Below, piece after piece: positions 1 through 15,005 of a stretch of 64,000 nt of DNA. The stretch is from assembly GCA_963969365.1 (NCBI GenBank), contig OZ017749.1, forward strand, positions 682,001 to 746,000. Direction: 5' to 3'. Below the pieces are notes generated by a model. It made no database searches. It worked only from the letters and a program-made list of their open reading frames with translations, and was not told where the DNA came from. The stretch comes from Asterochloris sp. CNOR1 (Eukaryota > Chlorophyta > Trebouxiophyceae > Trebouxiales > Trebouxiaceae). Numbering within the stretch: the first letter of the stretch is position 1; every line of letters begins with the position of its first letter. Position numbers and translations under genes: made by a program.

Positions 1-505
1 ATCGTGAGTAATGTTGAGGGGACAGCCTGCAAGGCAGGGGCTGGACTCCGTAGGGCAAGTTGGGCCTCTGTCTCTGGCACAGGTGTTGCTGCTTGACACA
101 CGACTGAAGGGTAGAGCACGCCCTCTGCGAGGCGCCCCTCAGCTTACTTACTTCTGCCTAGCGCAGCCGGACCTGCGGCGCTGGCGCTCCGGCTTGTGTG
201 ACAACTCACTTGTACAGCTGAGACGTGAGGCTCAGGTGGGAGACACAGCCCGGAGCAATGCTGGGGTTGCAAGGAGGCAGCTTCTGCAGAGCCCAGACGG
301 CTGCGCACAACCCCTCTCTGTAGTGAGGCCTTCCTATGCCAGACAGTGGGTTGCCTGCTGCTCCAAGCTGCCTGGCTGGGCTCCCGTGGCATGAGTCTGG
401 TTGCCATAAGAGGGTCTCACTCCTCAGGCAACGTCACCTCAGGCCTCTCAGCAAGGTGTATGCTGCCGTGCAGGGCTCTTTCCCAGGGGTTTGCCCACTT
501 TCCAG

Positions 506-1269
506 TCGCCGGAGCAGCTGAAGGAGTCCCTGTCCCTCATTGACCCCTCCTACAAGTCCTTCTACACCCTGGACAAGTTCCCAGAAACCTACGCAGATGC
601 CAAGGCTCGCTGTGCCCATGTGGCACGCGGACTCGCAGGCCGCCACCCTAGAGACAATTTCCTTATGGTCGGCCATGGCCTCTCAGTGGAGTACTTGGTG
701 AGCTGGCAGCTGTGATGCACATGAACTCTTGACAGTGCTATTGCAGTCCCTACAGCGTCATTGGTGCTTGTTCGCGTCACCAGCAGCTGATGGGGTGGCC
801 TGCAGAGTGTTGCAGCAGTCCCTGCAGAGTGTACTGTGCATCTCTGTGCCACCAGCAGGCGTTTGGGACTCTCAGCATGCCAGTGCTTTCTGAAACGCTG
901 GTCCTGCACAATGCAGCTGCTGTAGGCCGTCACCTGCTGCACACTGTTTCATGTCTTATTCAGTGCAGCAAAGCCGTGCACGCATCAGCTGCTGCCTATA
1001 CCCCAATTGGCCCCGCGGCATGCACAGTATTCCCAATCCAAAAGATGGGAGTTCTTCTTCTGCTGCTGCAGGCCACTGCGCTTGTCACAGACGAGCCCTG
1101 CAGCGTGCACATCCCCTACTGCTGCCTCACAGAATGCATCAGGGTGCCAGGCGGCAGCGAGAAGTGGCGGTATGGGGCCCACATGGAGCACAGCTTCCTC
1201 TCAGTTCCGCAAGAAAAGACAGAGGCCGATAGGCAGCGTGAGCTCTGGTATGAGACACAGGAGGTGTAA
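506..1269 (+). CDS. Histidine phosphatase (phosphoglycerate mutase-like) protein, 3' part
   Basis: Two exons join in phase 0: 506-697 (after ttccag, ending at the donor after TACTTG) and 1072-1269 (after tgctgcag, ending in TAA). The first has the typical late part of a branch-2 histidine phosphatase: a Lys-Ser-Phe-Tyr region, a helix rich in Ala/Arg, then FLMVGHGLSVEYL, where the His is the second catalytic histidine of the family. The second exon gives IPYCCLTECIR and a polar C-terminus, as in UBASH3/TFIIIC-tau55-like phosphatases. The N-terminal RHG motif must lie left of the window. A possible upstream exon at about 170-225 (acceptor gcgcag, donor gtgagg, reads PDLRRWRSGLCDNS) does not match the phase of the exon at 506, so another exon may be missing. 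The substrate cannot be told from the sequence. The gene converges on the WD40 gene, whose stop is at 1641. Confidence 0.7.
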
Positions 1270-1640
1270 CCTCAACACCAGCCACACTGCACTTGCGCAC
1301 TTGCCCAGACCCTAACATTGCAGATATGCCTAGACAGCAGGTGGCAATCCACTGATTCGCTTGACCAGGCAACCACCCTGCCTGGTCCCAGCCTGAGACA
1401 ATGAGCAGCCCCTATTGACGCTGTCCATGTGTGATGCCTCTGGTTGTACTTGTCAGCAGCTGCACTGCAGCCAGGAGGCTCTCATGGAAAGAGCCCAACA
1501 TTGCAACTTTTACTGTGCATTACAACAGTGCAATGACCTGCCAGGCAGTCATTGCTACACACAGGCTGTCCACAAGTCAGTCTTGTAAGCTCAACTGTTG
1601 GCCTGGGAAAGCTAACATGCTGCTGAGAAGGTCACCAGTG
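1270..1640. other. Convergent intergenic region
   Basis: The 3' ends of the histidine-phosphatase gene (+) and the WD40 gene (-) face each other here. A long open frame starting at 1431 on the + strand is the shadow of the last WD40 exons and their introns. I see no further gene. Confidence 0.5.
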
Positions 1641-6606
<4,966 letters not shown>

Positions 6607-6972
6607 CAGGAAGGCATGACAGCATGGCGATGATTAGTGATGATCAACGATGCAGCTCATGTGCATTCTGACGATTGAGGGATGTGAATGAATGGAAACA
6701 GACAGCTGAAAGCACTTCAAAATCCTGAAAAGCAAGTGTAAAGAGTAGGTCAAGGGCTTCTTGACCTACTCTGCTGCATACTGCTGGAGGTGCAGACTGC
6801 TCTGTCTCATACAGAGCTCGCATCCCACAAGCCAGCTCTGCACTGCTTGAGTTGTCCTGGTGTCTTTGGCATTGCTGGGCACCTCAGGCACTCAGCAGGC
6901 TGGCTCCTGGCCTTCTCACTAGGAGCTGGGGCTACTGAGCACTCGGGGTTCTGAGCTCCCTGCACAGCAGCA
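6607..6972. promoter_or_regulatory. Divergent promoter between WDR13-like and CFAP96 genes
   Basis: The start codons of the minus-strand WD40 gene (6606) and the plus-strand CFAP96 gene (6973) are 366 bases apart, so this stretch must hold both promoters and 5' UTRs. No TATA box is evident. It contains the hairpin at 6742-6772. Confidence 0.6.
6742..6772. repeat. Perfect 13-bp inverted repeat, 5-base loop
   Basis: The left arm agagtaggtcaag (6742-6754) is the exact reverse complement of the right arm (6760-6772), with loop ggctt. It sits in the shared promoter of two divergent genes and could be a palindromic regulator site or an RNA hairpin in a 5' UTR. Confidence 0.85.
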
Positions 6973-9745
6973 ATGACGTCCAAATGGGGAACCTTCAGCG
7001 AGCCAGGCTACCTGCATCCTGGCCACATCTACCGCAAAGGCTACAAGTGGGTGACTGCTCAGGTCCTGCTGCTGCTACCATGCTGGTTGTGACACAGTGA
7101 GGAATTCCTCAGAGTCCTTGGCATCTCCTTGCTAGTGCATGAAAAGAGCTGTCCTCCCTGGCCGCAGGGAGCCTCCCAGCAAGCTCACTGGTGTCAACTT
7201 CAAAGTCGGTGGAGGAAAGGAGGGCAAGGTACACATCGCAAGGCTCCTTTGTTGTCACTGCATGTCCAGGGGTTGTCAGCACTATATATCGGCTGCCCTG
7301 CAGACAAATGACGCCACCTTTTCCAAGTTTGAGTCCATCCATGCTGGCGACCGGTATGAGGATGCGCAGACGAGGTGCAGCGCCGCTCATATGCGGGCAG
7401 GACCACTGACTTGGTCACAGCCATGTTGTGCTAGCTAAGGCTGGCGCCCCACAGGCTCTGACTCTGCATGCTGGCCACCACCGCAATGACATGCTGCTGC
7501 AAATCCAAGAGAGTCTAGAAGTCCTGAACAAAATCGTCTCACTGCAGGCTGGCCGCCAAAGCCAAGGCAAAGCTGGGTACGAAGGAGGTGTCCTCCGTGC
7601 CCTTCAAGGCAGCCAGTCCCATGAAAAAGGCCACTGGCGCTCAGGCTGGCAGCTACTATGGCACCCTGGGCGGCAGGATCTCCTATGAGCCAGTGAGCTT
7701 AGGGTGTGCTGGCCAGGCTCTGCTGCTCTGCAGTGGGATGCGCAAGACCAGCACTCATTAGCATGCATAGCCTGGCCTGTGCCCAAGCCACGAAGCAAAG
7801 GCTCCATGGGGCCATCTTCAATGCAGATTGTGCTGTCCTGTGATGCACTGCAATGCCTGCTCTGACCTGCAGCCGAACCCTTCTGTGGCTGCAGAGGGGC
7901 TGCTGTTGCCTTGCACGGGGACCTACACTATTAAAGTGCTGGTTGCCGTTGTGAGCGGGCTGGTAGCTGGCAGGGATGGCTTAGTTCCCTGCTGATGGCT
8001 GCAGAATCCGGAGCACAAGCACACGAAAGACAGCATAAAGCATGAGGGGCGGCAGATCATCACTAGTCCAGCTAAGCGGGGCACATATGGCTTTAACAAG
8101 ACCACACTGAGTGAGCGCAAGGGGCCCAAGGGCGTGGTGAGTATATGCAAGGGCTGGCCTGGCAGCAGTTGCAAGCATCATCACATCCCCTCAAGCAGGG
8201 TGATGATGTGTGCTCAAGTATGTGTTAGCTCAGTCTGCGACATGGCTCAGAGCAGTGCTGCTGCTTGGCAGCCTTCATCAGCCTGCCAGGCCAGTGGTGT
8301 TGCCACCTGCTGCTCTCTTTGCTGGTCTGGTTTGTCAGCAATCAACACCTGGTCTGGCAGCAGACGGTCTCATCGGACAACCACAGCTGCTGTTGTTGCT
8401 CAGACCACCAGACAGCAGCTCAACCGCCGTCGCTGCTGTACAGCCCAGCACTCGGCAGCCTTTCAATCGCATGCCCCTGGCCCACATTTTGGCGTGGCGC
8501 TATCCACAGCCCAACTGCCAGCCGAGTCTCAGCCCACATCCTGCCTTGATCAGCATGTCAGGCAGCTTTCAGCTTGCACCCTCCCTGTTGTGGAGGTGAG
8601 TGACTGCCCAACTGGAACCCTGAGCTGTCTGGCTGACAGCCTGCCATTTGCACCGCACAGATGGGCGAGTACCAGTACTATGCAGACCCCTATGATAAGC
8701 GGGATGCAGCCAAGGGGATCAGGGTGCAGAAGAAGGCAGAGGGCGTGTCTGCGCAGCCCTTCAGGCCTGCCAGCGGTGGACGCGTGGGGGCCACCTTCAA
8801 CCGGATAGAAGTGAGAAATGCCCAAATGCCTTGCTACCAGCAAGTAGCAGGCCTGCTGGCTGCACTGGCTGGCTATGTCAGCTGCCGCTTCCTCTCTGGC
8901 TGTCCTGCAGCATGCTGCACATGCACATTGTCAACCCCAAGATCCTCTCCATGGCAGCTGCCGTGCTTGTAGTTCTGCTGTGCATGAGACTGCATGTCAC
9001 GTATCACTGGCAGCACCCATGCCTCGGGCTGTTGTGCACAAGTTCGTGGGTGTCCACAATTCATGTCTCCTCAGACCTCAGTCCCCTGAGCTCCTGTCTT
9101 GATGCTGCAGTACATGCCGCGTGGGCCTGACTCGGTGCGCAAGGGGGCCAAGCAGGAGGGGCCTCCCTTCCGGCCGCCGCGCTCTGCTCCACACTCGTTG
9201 GGGACACTGGGCACTCCCTTCGAGTACATGCCCACACCTGATGTTAAGCTGGTGAGCATAGCTCATTGGTGTCCTTGGAGAAGGGTGCACACATGCCCGC
9301 CAGGCAACAAGCTGGTGTGCACTGCACCTGCCAGGTCTAAAGCAATGGTGACTGACCTCCGTACCCCGCATTTGGTAGTTGCTGGGCACTGACAGCTGGG
9401 GCAAAAGGCTCCGTCTGGTGAGCTGCTGCCAGCTCTCAGGCCATGCTAGCAGGTCCTGCCGGGAACTGAAGGTGCCTGGCATGCCGCTGCCTGTGGGCTT
9501 CATTTCTGCCCATACATGCCTTTGTGCTGGCTTCTGGCTTCCCCTTCAGGCGTCAACAGTGCTGGCATCCGTGGGAAGCTAAGACAGCCCAGCACCTTGC
9601 ATGTCAGCCCAGCAGCAGGCACTGCCACACCCCTGGTGTCTCAAAAGGGGGCCTTGTGCTGCAGAATGGGGAGAGCAGACGAGCGAAATGGGAACAGTGG
9701 ATGAAGGAGGCCAAGAGCTGGAGACCAAATTTTGACCACAGGTGA
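6973..9745 (+). CDS. CFAP96: Cilia- and flagella-associated protein 96 (UPF0602 / C4orf47 family)
   Basis: Eight exons: 6973-7046, 7168-7228, 7304-7374, 7548-7692, 8005-8136, 8661-8810, 9111-9251 and 9665-9745 (TGA). The lengths sum to 855 bases, or 284 residues, with every phase matching. Family landmarks appear in order: WGTFSEPGYLHPGHIY near the N-terminus, FESIHAGDRYED, the basic linker with VSSVPFKAASPMKK, GSYYGTLGG, PAKRGTYGF, YYADPYDKRDA, SAQPFRPASGGR and PPFRPPRSAP. These are the short Pro/Gly/Lys motifs of CFAP96, a ciliary/basal-body protein in animals and flagellate protists. The final exon (RRAKWEQWMKEAKSW) fits by phase but is not diagnostic. Its presence suggests that the organism has, or kept genes for, flagella. 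Confidence 0.82.
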
Positions 9746-10118
9746 GATGCTGCCCCTCTCTGGCGTGCATAGTCCACACAGAGCTCCTCAAGAGCAGGTC
9801 CTGAGTGCCGGGAAGCGACATGCAGGGCGCCTGGACCGACCCGCAGCGTCATACGCTTAAATCTTCACGCCACCTCTAGATGAGACCTACTTGGATTTCT
9901 CTGCTGTAAATGATGTCACGCGTGAATCATCGCCAAATAATTGCAACTGCCTCTGTAACCGCCAACAACTCGAGCATTCGCTTGTCAATTTGGCTTGTCA
10001 CTTTTAGCATGCCGAAATCCGAGAAGAATGGCCAGACGTGGCAGTCATCAGTCATGCAAAAAAAAGAGTACATGAACTCTTCAAAGAAAGTTGCTTGAGT
10101 CTGTCACGTAGACCCGGG
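9746..10118. promoter_or_regulatory. Intergenic region and promoter of the first bZIP gene
   Basis: This is 373 bases between the CFAP96 stop and the bZIP start codon. It is more AT-rich than its flanks from about 9900. It contains the perfect 10-base palindrome tcacgcgtga at 9916-9925, flanked by gatg and tcatc. No other gene is seen. Confidence 0.45.
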
Positions 10119-13100
10119 ATGGAGCTGTTCACTTCGGACTCGGTACAGGAGAGCTCTGTAAATTTTCCAGCACAGTGGCATCCGAGTCTTTACTCAGTTC
10201 CTGCTAGGCCCGCTAGTGATCCCTTTGACCTCCCGGGGGTGCTGTACCCCGACAACGTTTCCCTAGAGCCAGTACAGGGGCTCACTGTCTCACAGCAGAG
10301 CAGGCTGAGAGGACCACAAGAGCAGGTGGATGTGAGATCCCTGCTGGCCACTCTGGCCAGGCAGCAGCAGCAGCAGCAGCAGCTGGTGGTGCAGAGCCAG
10401 CGGGGACCCCCATACCCAGTCGCAGGCAACAGCTGGAACCTGGACACGCAGCCTGCTGCAGTCCAGGTGAACGCTGAGGCCACCTGCAGCCTTCCCATGC
10501 ACGTGAGGCTCCTGGGCAAGAATTTAGTGCACAGGGGGGACTCTCATGTGATGCATGTGTCTATGCATCCCCACTCCTGCACAGCTTGTTGCTCATGGCC
10601 TCTGCTGCAGTGCTCCCGACAGGCAGCGCCAAGCAACATTCCCTCCCCCCACTGCAGGGGTCTGCTGAAGCAGAGAACACCACGGAGGGCAGGGGTGGAG
10701 GGGCAGCAGAGGGCCCCGGCACTGAGGACACAGCCAGGCAGGCCCGCCACAGGAAGCGGCGCCACAAGGAGCACAAGCGTACTAAGGTTTGCTTGCATGT
10801 GGCCGACAAGGAGGGCCACGTTCCTGGCCCACAGGCAGGACGTTTGGGCAGGCCCTGGAGACCTGCGGCCTGTGGACAGTCACCCTGCCTTCTGTGGTCT
10901 CACTGCCTAGGCGCTCAAAGATTGTGGTGCCTAGTCTTGCGTCTTCTGACCGGTCACCTACCATGCATGGCTTCTAAGACACTCACTGCCCGCCTGCTGG
11001 GTCTGGCACAACCCAGTCGACCCGTGAATGCAGTCTGAGCTGAAGAAGATTCGCATCGCGTTGGCAGCGTTGCAGGAGCAGATGCAGGCGACCGCGGCAT
11101 GGCAAAGCAAAGCCCTGAACTCGCCTTTCCTTGCAGAGCGGCGGCTGCTCCTGCACGAGTCCAGCACCGAGGTGGGCTGACGTCATCGGGGGCAAGGTTC
11201 TAGTTTCATGTGCTGCAGCCGTGGGATGGTGCCAGCCTGCGCACTGCACTGCTTCACTGCACAGCCCTCCTGCCACAGAATGTCCTCCACAGCCAGCAAT
11301 TCCCAGCATGTAGAGTCCTGCCAGCATGTTTCAGACCCGGGTCCAGTTGTGATAGTTGGCCGTCAAACGCTGTTGGGGAGCGGAAGAGCTCGATTCTCTC
11401 TGTCAGACTGATGGGGACGCTGCTGTTCCTTGCAACTGCTGCCCATCACCTCTTGGGAGATGGCAGGGCAGCGCATACCACTGCAGATATCTCTACATGA
11501 CTGAGGACATGCACTGCAACGCTGCTGCGCTGCATGGCAGTGCCTCATGGAACTGCTGCTGCGCGAGAGGTACTAATGACTAATACTTGTGCGCCGCGCA
11601 TGCCCCTCTCATTTCTCATGTATGTAATAGGAGCCAACCACATCCTTTTGGTTAATCCACCTGGACGTGATGCCAAGCTGTGGCCACCAGACCTGGCTGC
11701 AGCGACCCTGGCAGATGCTTGCGACCTTCTGCTGTTGCATGCTGCTCAGGGCCTGATGGAGGCGGGCGAGCTGGCAGGTCTGCCGATGCCAGGCAGCCCC
11801 AGCCTGCTGGGCATGGCCCAGGGCATGCCGAGTGTAATCCACATAAGCGTGGTGGGCGTGGAGGGGCAGGACGTAGAGGCCCAGCAGCTGATCAGCATGA
11901 GCTTTGACCAGGCGCGGCGTCTGTGGAAGGTGGGTGCTATTCCTCCTGGCGCCCATGCTGCATCAGGCAGCCTGCACAGAGGCGCAGATGTGTGCTGAGG
12001 CAGCAGGCAGGGCGAAGGAGCTGCTGCGCCCTGCCTGAGCTTTGACCAGGCACGGGGCCGGTGGAGGGTGGGTGCTGTTGCCCCTGGTGCCCACTGCTTC
12101 TCGTTGTGGAGTTCACAGGGGCTGCGTGTGCTGGACCTGGCTACAGACAGGCTGCAGTCAGGCTTGGACCAGGCACAGCGCCTCTGGAAGTTGGGTTAGT
12201 GCTTCTTTGCATGTCAGGCATCAGAAGCTTGGAATCAGTGGCATTGCGCCTCTGGTTGGTGAGATGGCTTGATGTCAGGTCAGACACAAAGAGCTTGCTA
12301 TGTGCTGGAGCAGACAGACAGCGAGATGCTTGACCTGGCTGGAAGGTGGGTTGCGAAGCTGTCCGCTGCATTGGGCAACACCACAGAGGTCCGCCGGCTG
12401 TCGTATTGCTGCCTGCTGGGCCGGCAGCAGACAGGCAGCAGACGACATGTGTGATGCACTGTGACCAGGTACGGCACCTCTGGCAGCGGTACAGCTGGTT
12501 TGAGCTGTGGTCTTGGCTGCTGATAGGTGTGGTCTGGGCTGCAGATGGTTGTATTCTGGCATGGGAATGAGAGACATGAGCCTCCTGGGAAGCGGGGAGG
12601 ACAGCCTCTAGCCTGCCTTGTGGGAGGCAGCTCCCTGCATGAGCACTGACAAGGCACAGCACCTGCACAAGGCAGGCTGTCTGTTCGAGAACACAGGGCG
12701 AGTGGATCAGGGAGCCTGCTGGTGTTTGGCAGAGGGCTAAGCTTGCTTGGCAGTGGGAGGGAGCAAAGGGCCTGCTGGGGGCTGACATCAGGGCAGACTG
12801 GCTTGCAACTGCATGGCAGCAATTCTGGATGATGGGGTCTGTGGCTCTTACAATGTAAGGACCGTGTTGGCCTGCACTGCTTGGCAGTGACCTGCATTCA
12901 TAAGGCCTTTTGACACGCACGCATGGGGAGGTTTTGTGTGTTCGTACGACATTATGGGCACTTCTATGGGCAGAACTTGCACCGCGCTCCACAGCCAGCC
13001 AGCACATCAGTACCCCTTGCCCATGCAGCCGCCTCTGCGTTGCCACAGTGCCTGACAAGCACACACAAGCAGCGTCTGCGTGACTGTCTCCTCATAGCTG

Positions 13101-15005
13101 CCTCTGCCATTGCCATATTGCCTGACAGATGTTCCGGTAGTGTTTTGGGTCAGCTCAACGCTGACGTGCTCCTGTTGCCCCTGCAGATGTTTGTGAACAG
13201 GGCTGCACATCTGCTAGCTGAGTCCTCTGAGGAGTGGGAGGCCAGCCAACCATCCTGGCAGGAGACTGAGGTGGGTTGTTGTTGAGCATTAATGCGAAAC
13301 AGGAGCTCTTTCTGCAGTGGTAGTTAGTGCACAGGCGCTTCACACATCAGCGGTCAGTGCAGGTTGCAAAGCCACCAGCCGTTGTATGCTGACCTCATGC
13401 CTGCCTGTTTTCTTCTCTGGCCTGCCCTTGTCCAGTGGCTGGCAGGGGGCGCTGCTGCCTGCTCACATGTCACTGGGCCTGCCCAACTGGCCCTGCAGTG
13501 GCCATTGCTGCCCAGGCCTCCATGTTGAGAGCTAGCAGCATGGGCATACCTTGTCACCACACACAACAGCACTCTCTGCCGCCACAAGCTTGAGGCTGCT
13601 CATACCGAGGACAACATGGCAGGTCAGCCCCAGCCTAACGTGCAGCAGCAGCCGTCCTGTTCCCATCAAACAATTGTGCACTTGGCGGCCTTGACTCATG
13701 GCTCATATTGTTGAGCATAGCATCCAGCACATGAGTTCAAGTACTCGCCTGCCTGCCCTGCAGGTCCTGATGAAGGAGATGGGGTTGTGGATCTATATGC
13801 TGTCCCAGGCCAACATTCCTCTGATGACTGCCCTGCTCAGTCAGAACCTGGAAACCAAACCCACAGGGGGCCGCCCCTGGGCCTCGGGCGCAGACCTGCA
13901 GCGGGCGCTGCTGGTGAGGCTAATAGCTCGCCTCTTGACACTCATGCTGAGGACGGCCAGCAAAGCAGGTGCTGCCATGGCAGCATAGGTCTGCAGAGCT
14001 CTTGAGCAGAACCTGCGGCGCTGCTCCTCACAGTCAAGGAGGAGTGGGCAGCAAGAGAGGGTGATAGAATTGGCCAGATAACTGACGCTGCGCAGCTTTA
14101 ATGTTCTGCTCCATGTCACATTCATCGCTTATCCTGTGCATGAAGTGAGGGGCTTGAAAGAGGGACAGGAGCAGGGGTGCAAGACGCCAGCGCTGTGCAG
14201 CATTGCATCTCCTGCTCTTCCCTGGAACCGGTGCCTGTGCTGTGCAGGAGGTGCTGGAACTGAAGCAGTGGCAGCAGGAGAGGATGGCAGAGATGCGGGA
14301 TGTCTGCCGGGAGAGGTTGGCGCCCCTGCTGCGACGCCAGCGGCAGCTGCTGGCCACGCTGCAGAGCGTGGCAGCCAAGCAGGCTGCGGGCGTCCCTGAG
14401 GCCAGCGACGGCGCCTCAGAGACTAGCGACGGCGCCAGCTGGGGGCACATGAACCAGGTAACTCAGTAACAAACAGTCAAGACCCAAGAGGCCCATATAA
14501 ATGTGCAGGGTTTCGGAGGCGAAGCCACCTTTTGCATCTATTGACAAGTTTGATGTGGCAGGGTAGCTGCTTCCCCTTCCTCAACTCTGCCGTCACTCCA
14601 GTTGCTCTAGCCTGCGCAGACGGCTGGGAAATTCTTCAAAACATTTTACATCAAGGCGCCAAGCAAGTATGTTGCTGATGCAGGTGTCCTGCTGCAAGGA
14701 GCTGCAAGAGTGTGCTGCTTGGCTGGCATCCACCCGCAAGAAGTTTGAGACGGAGTTCTGGCACGACGTGAGCCAACATGCTCCCTGCTGCACTGTCTAC
14801 CCACCTAGTCAACTGTTTCTGCCAGCCTCTGGTACTTTCATCACCATGCCTGCCAGAGAGCCTTGGCCTGACCCAACTTGGTGTGGCACATCCCTGACTA
14901 GCAGAACCTGCATCAATAGGCGTGCATTGCTTGAGTCTATTCCCTGTGCAGGTTTTGACCCCCCGCCAAGGCGCTCAGGCCATGGTCTGCAGTTTTCCCT
15001 GGTGA
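10119..15005 (+). CDS. bZIP-like transcription factor with long helical C-terminus (paralog 1)
   Basis: Exons read: 10119-10466, 10658-10786, 11034-11171, 11631-11929, 13187-13270, 13764-13913, 14248-14457, 14684-14767 and 14952-15005. The 11631 exon starts in a phase that needs one more unseen exon between 11172 and 11630. The first ATG in frame is 10119; the frame is open upstream only from a GTG. A Gln run (CAG repeats near 10363-10381) is followed by a very basic stretch (RHRKRRHKEHKRTK) and a heptad-like helix (LAALQEQMQ), then helical segments ending in VLTPRQGAQAMVCSFPW. That ending resembles the C-terminus of chlorophyte bZIPs and the LTxRQAARAL motif of plant TGA factors. The terminal TGA overlaps a good donor (TG|gtgagc), so a further exon is possible. 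Aligned with its convergent paralog, it lacks the Asn and Arg of the N-x7-R DNA-contact motif. Function is presumably transcriptional regulation. Confidence 0.65.
12037..12675 (+). repeat. Series of decayed copies of an exon 3' end inside its intron
   Basis: The end of exon 11631-11929 (gagctttgaccaggcgcgg, then ctgtggaagg tgggtgct across the donor) recurs at about 12037-12080, 12161-12203, 12458-12493 and 12641-12675, and more weakly at 12327-12352. Several copies keep a usable gt. All lie in the single intron between 11929 and 13187. Confidence 0.7.

Noticed and set aside
10038-10118. Upstream extension of the first bZIP exon
   Set aside because: The extension begins at a GTG, not ATG; the first in-frame ATG is 10119, so the extension is treated as 5' UTR.
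12141-13064. 307-codon minus-strand open frame
   Set aside because: It is inside an intron of bZIP 1 that is full of repeated exon-end copies; the translated sequence is low-complexity Ser/Cys/His and matches nothing I know.
10119-15005. DOG1 domain in the first bZIP protein
   Set aside because: Only the final LTPRQGAQAM resembles TGA/DOG1 proteins; the other DOG1 motifs (for example FRPSELL) are absent, so I describe a similarity only.
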